NCBI GenBank assembly: GCA_021772295.1
Contig: JAJFMG010000191.1
Coordinates: forward strand, 1-9,023
DNA from: Chlamydiota bacterium
GTDB taxonomy: Bacteria > Chlamydiota > Chlamydiia > Chlamydiales > Simkaniaceae
DNA length: 9,023 nucleotides
Direction: 5' to 3'
A model generated the notes under the pieces. The model made no database searches and was not told the DNA's origin. It was given only the letters and a program-made list of their open reading frames with translations. This document shows, in pieces, positions 5,647 through 9,023 of this stretch; position 1 is the first letter of the stretch; the number at the start of each line of letters is the position of its first letter. A program made the translations under genes and the position numbers.

Positions 5647-7800
5647 ATGCAGAGTACTTTTCTACCATTCTATTATGATTTAACGTCACCTGATGGATAT
5701 ATCGCTACAATCCTATCAAGAACGGATTCTAAAATTCTAGCTCTTGTAAAAATCGACAACATCCCTAGTTCATTTGTTGGGTTTTCGATTGAAAAAGAAG
5801 ATGTCTTTTTCAATATGAAAAGCACACTTGCTCAACTTGGTATCAACTGCACTGGATTCAAGTATGATATTTCTTCTAAACTTAAGTCTGCTGAAATTGA
5901 GGTAGAAATCATCTGCTTAGACCCTATTGGTAAAACTTGCATGCAATACCTAAAAGAGGGCTCATACATTGGCAAACTCTTTGCTTGCTCAAAAACCAGA
6001 CGGGTTCGAGATCCAATATATCTATCAAGGATGTTTGGAAGGTCAGACAGAGAGGGGTCCCCCCTTCTCACTCTTGGAGGCTCACATGGTAGTAAGGATC
6101 TCAAACTCGAAAAAGTAGATGGAAGAACAATTGCATATCTCGCACTAAAAGATGGTGTGATTGAATATGAAAAAGAAATCGATGGTTTTCTACCGACTCT
6201 TGGTAAATCTCTCTCGCAACCTCACTTAAAAACTAGATCTCTTTTAAAACTGAACCAAACTTTTCAAATAGATAAAAAAAGAGTCCTTACGAAAAATCGT
6301 ATTCTTCTTGTAAAGACTTTGCCCCTACATGTTCGTACTGTATTTGGGAAAGTGGTTGATGACTTACTACCCGATGGTTGTTTTCATACAACAGCATCCA
6401 TCTTGCAACCAGATACAAAAGCTTCCGGCGATGTATATGAACTTTATGGAACATCGCAAGAAGAAATCAAAGAAATCCCCATTGAATTCTATACTCTTGA
6501 ACCTTATCGGGAGCACGTGTTTTTCTCAGATAGAGATCAGCTTCAAAATTGCATTGAAGATCCTAAATACTTATTTAGCGCTATGGACACTGCGCCAGAA
6601 CCTAAATCTGTCAAATGCGCAACCTTTGTTGTAAAGGGTGAGCAGTTGCAAAATTTGCAACACTCTGACTGGATTAAACAAGAATCTCCATCACTCGAAT
6701 TTCCAGGTCTTATCGATCCCATCAAACAAGCAATCGTTGTTGAAAAATATATAGAGCAACAACCCTCCTATCCTTTTTTAGAAGCTATTGAAAAAGGTGA
6801 AATTACCTCGCAAGGAATACTACTTACGCGCTTTTTTCCATCACCTCTTATTAAACGAATGTTACTTAGTAAGCTCATTCAAAGATGCATTAAAAGTATA
6901 TACTTCGAGCATCCATCAAGATCCTATGATGAATTTTTCTCGCATGAAGATCGATCTCTTTTGCAAGATTTGCCTAAATTTGGGATCCCAATTTTTTGGA
7001 TTGATAGAACATCCAAACAAATCTTGCAATATATCCCTAAACCAGAAAAAGACACAGGGATGTTTGTACCCCTTGATAAAATTGATACTTTCCGTGAATC
7101 AACCGCTATTGGAGTCTATGGGTCCAACTTACTTGAGGGTGACTTTGAAGCAACTCTTACTGAAATTCTATCCGGTCTTTTGCAAATCCAATCAGAACTT
7201 ACACACCCTCTTTTTAATCCTAAAAAGCCACTTGCTCTTATTACGGGTGGAGGCCCTGGTGTTATGAGTATTGGTAACAAAATTGCCAAATCTCTTGGGA
7301 TTTTATCCTGCGCAAATATTGTAGATTTTGCAGGAGGAACTGATGAGGTAATTAATGAACAAAAACAAAATCCCTATATCGATGCCAAAATGACATATCG
7401 AAGAGATCGACTGATTGAGCGTCAAGCTGAGTTTCATCTTGATCTCCCTATCTTTTTAGTGGGAGGTTTTGGCACTGACTTTGAATATACCCTAGAAGAA
7501 CTTCGTAGAAAAGTGGGTATGGCAAAACCAACTCCGACGCTTCTTCTTGGCCCCGTGTCTTATTGGAGAGAAAAAATCACTAGTCGATTTAGATGTAATC
7601 TTTCTAGCGGAACAATCGAGGGTTCAGAATGGGTAAGCAATTGTTTCTACTGCGTAGAAAATGCAGAGCAAGCCCTCACCATCTATCGCAAGTTTTTTGC
7701 AAACAAGCTACTGATTGGTAAAAATGGCCCTGTCTATAAGCAGGGCTTCTTCTCATTTGATTTACATGAGGCTACGGAGTTGGAAGCCAATGATTCGTAG
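5647..7800 (+). CDS. LOG-family domain protein with large unrecognised N-terminal part, 717 residues
   Basis: The C-terminal part (about 484-690) is a LOG-type Rossmann domain, the fold of cytokinin-activating phosphoribohydrolases and of proteins long mislabelled lysine decarboxylases. Visible motifs are GGGPGVM (534-540), MTYRRDR (582-588, position of the family's catalytic Arg), and VGGFGTDFE (605-613, equivalent to the canonical PGGxGTxxE with its catalytic Glu at 613). The leading Pro of that motif is Val here. The catalytic Arg and Glu appear to be kept, so cleavage of a nucleoside monophosphate into base and ribose phosphate is possible. Typical LOG proteins are about 180-250 residues; PpnN-type ones about 450. 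Residues 1-480 match nothing I know, and are soluble and mixed alpha/beta by appearance. The ATG follows an in-frame stop at 5620, with no Shine-Dalgarno sequence; the next Met is residue 57. Its 3' end overlaps tyrP by 29 bp. The enzyme role is inference. Confidence 0.8.
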   Translation: MQSTFLPFYYDLTSPDGYIATILSRTDSKILALVKIDNIPSSFVGFSIEKEDVFFNMKSTLAQLGINCTGFKYDISSKLKSAEIEVEIICLDPIGKTCMQYLKEGSYIGKLFACSKTRRVRDPIYLSRMFGRSDREGSPLLTLGGSHGSKDLKLEKVDGRTIAYLALKDGVIEYEKEIDGFLPTLGKSLSQPHLKTRSLLKLNQTFQIDKKRVLTKNRILLVKTLPLHVRTVFGKVVDDLLPDGCFHTTASILQPDTKASGDVYELYGTSQEEIKEIPIEFYTLEPYREHVFFSDRDQLQNCIEDPKYLFSAMDTAPEPKSVKCATFVVKGEQLQNLQHSDWIKQESPSLEFPGLIDPIKQAIVVEKYIEQQPSYPFLEAIEKGEITSQGILLTRFFPSPLIKRMLLSKLIQRCIKSIYFEHPSRSYDEFFSHEDRSLLQDLPKFGIPIFWIDRTSKQILQYIPKPEKDTGMFVPLDKIDTFRESTAIGVYGSNLLEGDFEATLTEILSGLLQIQSELTHPLFNPKKPLALITGGGPGVMSIGNKIAKSLGILSCANIVDFAGGTDEVINEQKQNPYIDAKMTYRRDRLIERQAEFHLDLPIFLVGGFGTDFEYTLEELRRKVGMAKPTPTLLLGPVSYWREKITSRFRCNLSSGTIEGSEWVSNCFYCVENAEQALTIYRKFFANKLLIGKNGPVYKQGFFSFDLHEATELEANDS
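7720..7746 (-). terminator. Likely intrinsic terminator of tyrP, inside the LOG gene
   Basis: On the - strand GCCCTG, an eight-base loop and CAGGGC are followed by CATTTTTACC. The stem is six base pairs, five of them G-C, and starts 25 bases past the tyrP stop. The same DNA encodes about residues 692-700 of the LOG-domain protein, so one sequence serves two roles. On the + strand the stem is followed by TTCTTCTC, a poorer U-run, so termination within the LOG gene itself is less likely. Confidence 0.6.
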
Positions 7801-8998
7801 CACCTATTTGAAAAAAGATTACTGCAAGCGATCCAATAAAGATAATCACAAGTAATGGCTTCCCAAATGGCACTGTAAATTTTTCTTCTAATTTCTCGAT
7901 ATATCTGCCTTTCCAAACCATGATCGAGGGCATCAGACCGTATAGCACTGCAACAAATACACCTGCATATCCAATCGCTAAAACAAACGCAGTCTCAAAA
8001 AATAATGCAAAAAGCACAGGTGGCAAAAACATAATCAATAGTAAAAGACATTTTCCAAGTGGCGTCTTCTTGATATGCATGCCATCTGACAAAAAGTCAT
8101 ACAAACTAAGCGCTACTCCAAAAAAGGAAGTTACCAATGCAAAAAAGGAAAAAAGCCCAAATAAAAGCGCTATCATTGGCTTTTGTAAAATAAGATTTAA
8201 GGCATGAGTAAGCCCTGACACTGCGTGTGGATGTTTTGCTATCACCTCTAAGCTGTTGGGTCCAGTTGTTGGCAATATACCAAGAGTAATGACCTCCCAT
8301 ACCAAATAACAGACTAGAGGAATCAAACTACCAAAAAACAAGGCTTTTTTTAGCTTTACCACATCACCTGTTAAATAAGTCCGAAGACTTGGCACAATGA
8401 GATGAGATGTAAAAGATAGAATTACAATCGGTACAGCAGCCATCAAATAAACCGGATCACCACCTTTTAAGTTCGATGCTTGAATATGTGGCGTTGTAAA
8501 AATAAGTAGCAAGAAAAAGGCTACGATTAAGCCCACAATAAGAATTCGATTTATGACATCTACAGTCTTTGTACCAAAGACAACTAAAAATCCAAAAATC
8601 ACCATAAAAAGAAGCACCCCAAAACTTGTAGGGATATGCATGTTAAGACCTGCACTAAATACTTCTGCAAGCAATGATCCCCCTCCTGATAGGTAAGCCG
8701 ACGCAACTGCATATAAAAGCAACAAAAATGCTGCCCATGCAACTATTTGACCAACGATGCCAAGCCTCTCTTTAGCAAGAGTGATCAAATTTGCGCTGAT
8801 CTTATGAGACCACAGATTCACCTCTAAAAGCAAAAATACACTTGCCAACATAAATAGAAAACACCCAATAAAAAGAGCTGCTGAATAAAAAAAACCACAG
8901 CTACCTGTAGAAATTGGTAGCGCTAGCATACCAGCTCCTATAGATGTTCCAGCTACTAAAAATGTAGATCCAAGGGTTTTATTACGGGTGATTTTCAT
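7772..8998 (-). CDS. tyrP: Aromatic amino acid permease (TyrP/HAAAP family)
   Basis: This is a proton-coupled importer of tyrosine and possibly tryptophan in the inner membrane. At 408 residues it has the length of TyrP and Mtr of E. coli. The N-terminus KNKTLGSTFLVAGTSIGAGM (6-25 region) with ALPIS matches TyrP very closely. It is followed by LLLEV (57-61), AYLSGGGSLL (101-110), the segment around FTSHLIVPSLRTYLTGD (196-212), and TSFFGVALSLYDFLSDG (290-306), all in family order. About eleven membrane segments can be picked out. Chlamydiae, which depend on host tryptophan and tyrosine, carry one or more tyrP copies, so the gene fits that setting. The ATG at 8998 has GGAG (9008-9011) nine bases upstream. 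The coding end overlaps the LOG gene by 29 bp in convergent orientation. Substrate preference between Tyr and Trp cannot be settled from sequence. Confidence 0.92.
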   Translation of the reverse strand: MKITRNKTLGSTFLVAGTSIGAGMLALPISTGSCGFFYSAALFIGCFLFMLASVFLLLEVNLWSHKISANLITLAKERLGIVGQIVAWAAFLLLLYAVASAYLSGGGSLLAEVFSAGLNMHIPTSFGVLLFMVIFGFLVVFGTKTVDVINRILIVGLIVAFFLLLIFTTPHIQASNLKGGDPVYLMAAVPIVILSFTSHLIVPSLRTYLTGDVVKLKKALFFGSLIPLVCYLVWEVITLGILPTTGPNSLEVIAKHPHAVSGLTHALNLILQKPMIALLFGLFSFFALVTSFFGVALSLYDFLSDGMHIKKTPLGKCLLLLIMFLPPVLFALFFETAFVLAIGYAGVFVAVLYGLMPSIMVWKGRYIEKLEEKFTVPFGKPLLVIIFIGSLAVIFFQIGATNHWLPTP

Positions 8999-9023
8999 AT
9001 GGGATTACTCCAAATATTATCTT

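Noticed and set aside
6329..6634. Alternative-frame open stretch within the LOG gene (also 6788-7267)
   Set aside because: The translations lack family-like sequence and lie wholly inside a well-supported gene; they are frame shadows.
7920..8207. Open reading frame antisense to tyrP
   Set aside because: The tyrP frame matches its family throughout; the opposite strand gives a low-complexity Lys/Ser-rich translation.
1..9023. CRISPR array, tRNA, rRNA, insertion sequence or phage genes
   Set aside because: I saw no regularly spaced repeats, cloverleaf-like sequence, transposase motif or phage protein. The only repeats are short and local.

Overview
This window looks like a piece of an AT-rich genome from an intracellular or amoeba-associated bacterium. 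An environmental Chlamydiota lineage (Parachlamydia, Protochlamydia, Rhabdochlamydia or Simkania type) is my best guess. The reasons are a TyrP-type aromatic amino acid permease of the kind chlamydiae carry, a small eukaryote-like F-box protein, several permeases side by side, and low GC by eye. A Legionella-like host is the main alternative. The assignment is inference; no marker gene is present.

Left part (1-4917): three permeases of the NCS1/cytosine-permease type surround one protein I do not recognise. The first permease runs on the + strand and is cut by the left edge, so only its C-terminal ~242 residues are visible. It meets a close paralogue on the - strand tail to tail, with a 9-bp overlap of coding ends. 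Next on the - strand is a 412-residue protein of unknown family behind a near-consensus sigma70-type promoter. It is followed by a third, more distant permease that lacks the W-x3-Q pair seen in the second.

Middle (4918-5646): a compact 84-residue F-box protein on the - strand has a good promoter and ribosome binding site. Past its stop codon the same frame reads on as protein-like sequence broken by a second stop. Divergent to it are about 470 bases without an intact gene. These contain a 48-codon protein-like stretch, small repeats, and a second protein-like stretch downstream, which together look like a decayed gene.

Right part (5647-9023): a 717-residue + strand protein has a C-terminal LOG-type (phosphoribohydrolase-like) Rossmann domain behind about 480 residues of unrecognised sequence. 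It converges with a - strand tyrP gene, complete except for its promoter region. The two coding ends overlap by 29 bp. The likely intrinsic terminator of tyrP lies inside the LOG gene's coding sequence.

Taken together, this is a nutrient-uptake and host-interaction neighbourhood: four permeases, one probable effector-like F-box protein, one LOG-domain enzyme, and one orphan protein. The genes mostly have their own promoters and alternate in direction, so I see no clear operon and no evidence that they form one system.
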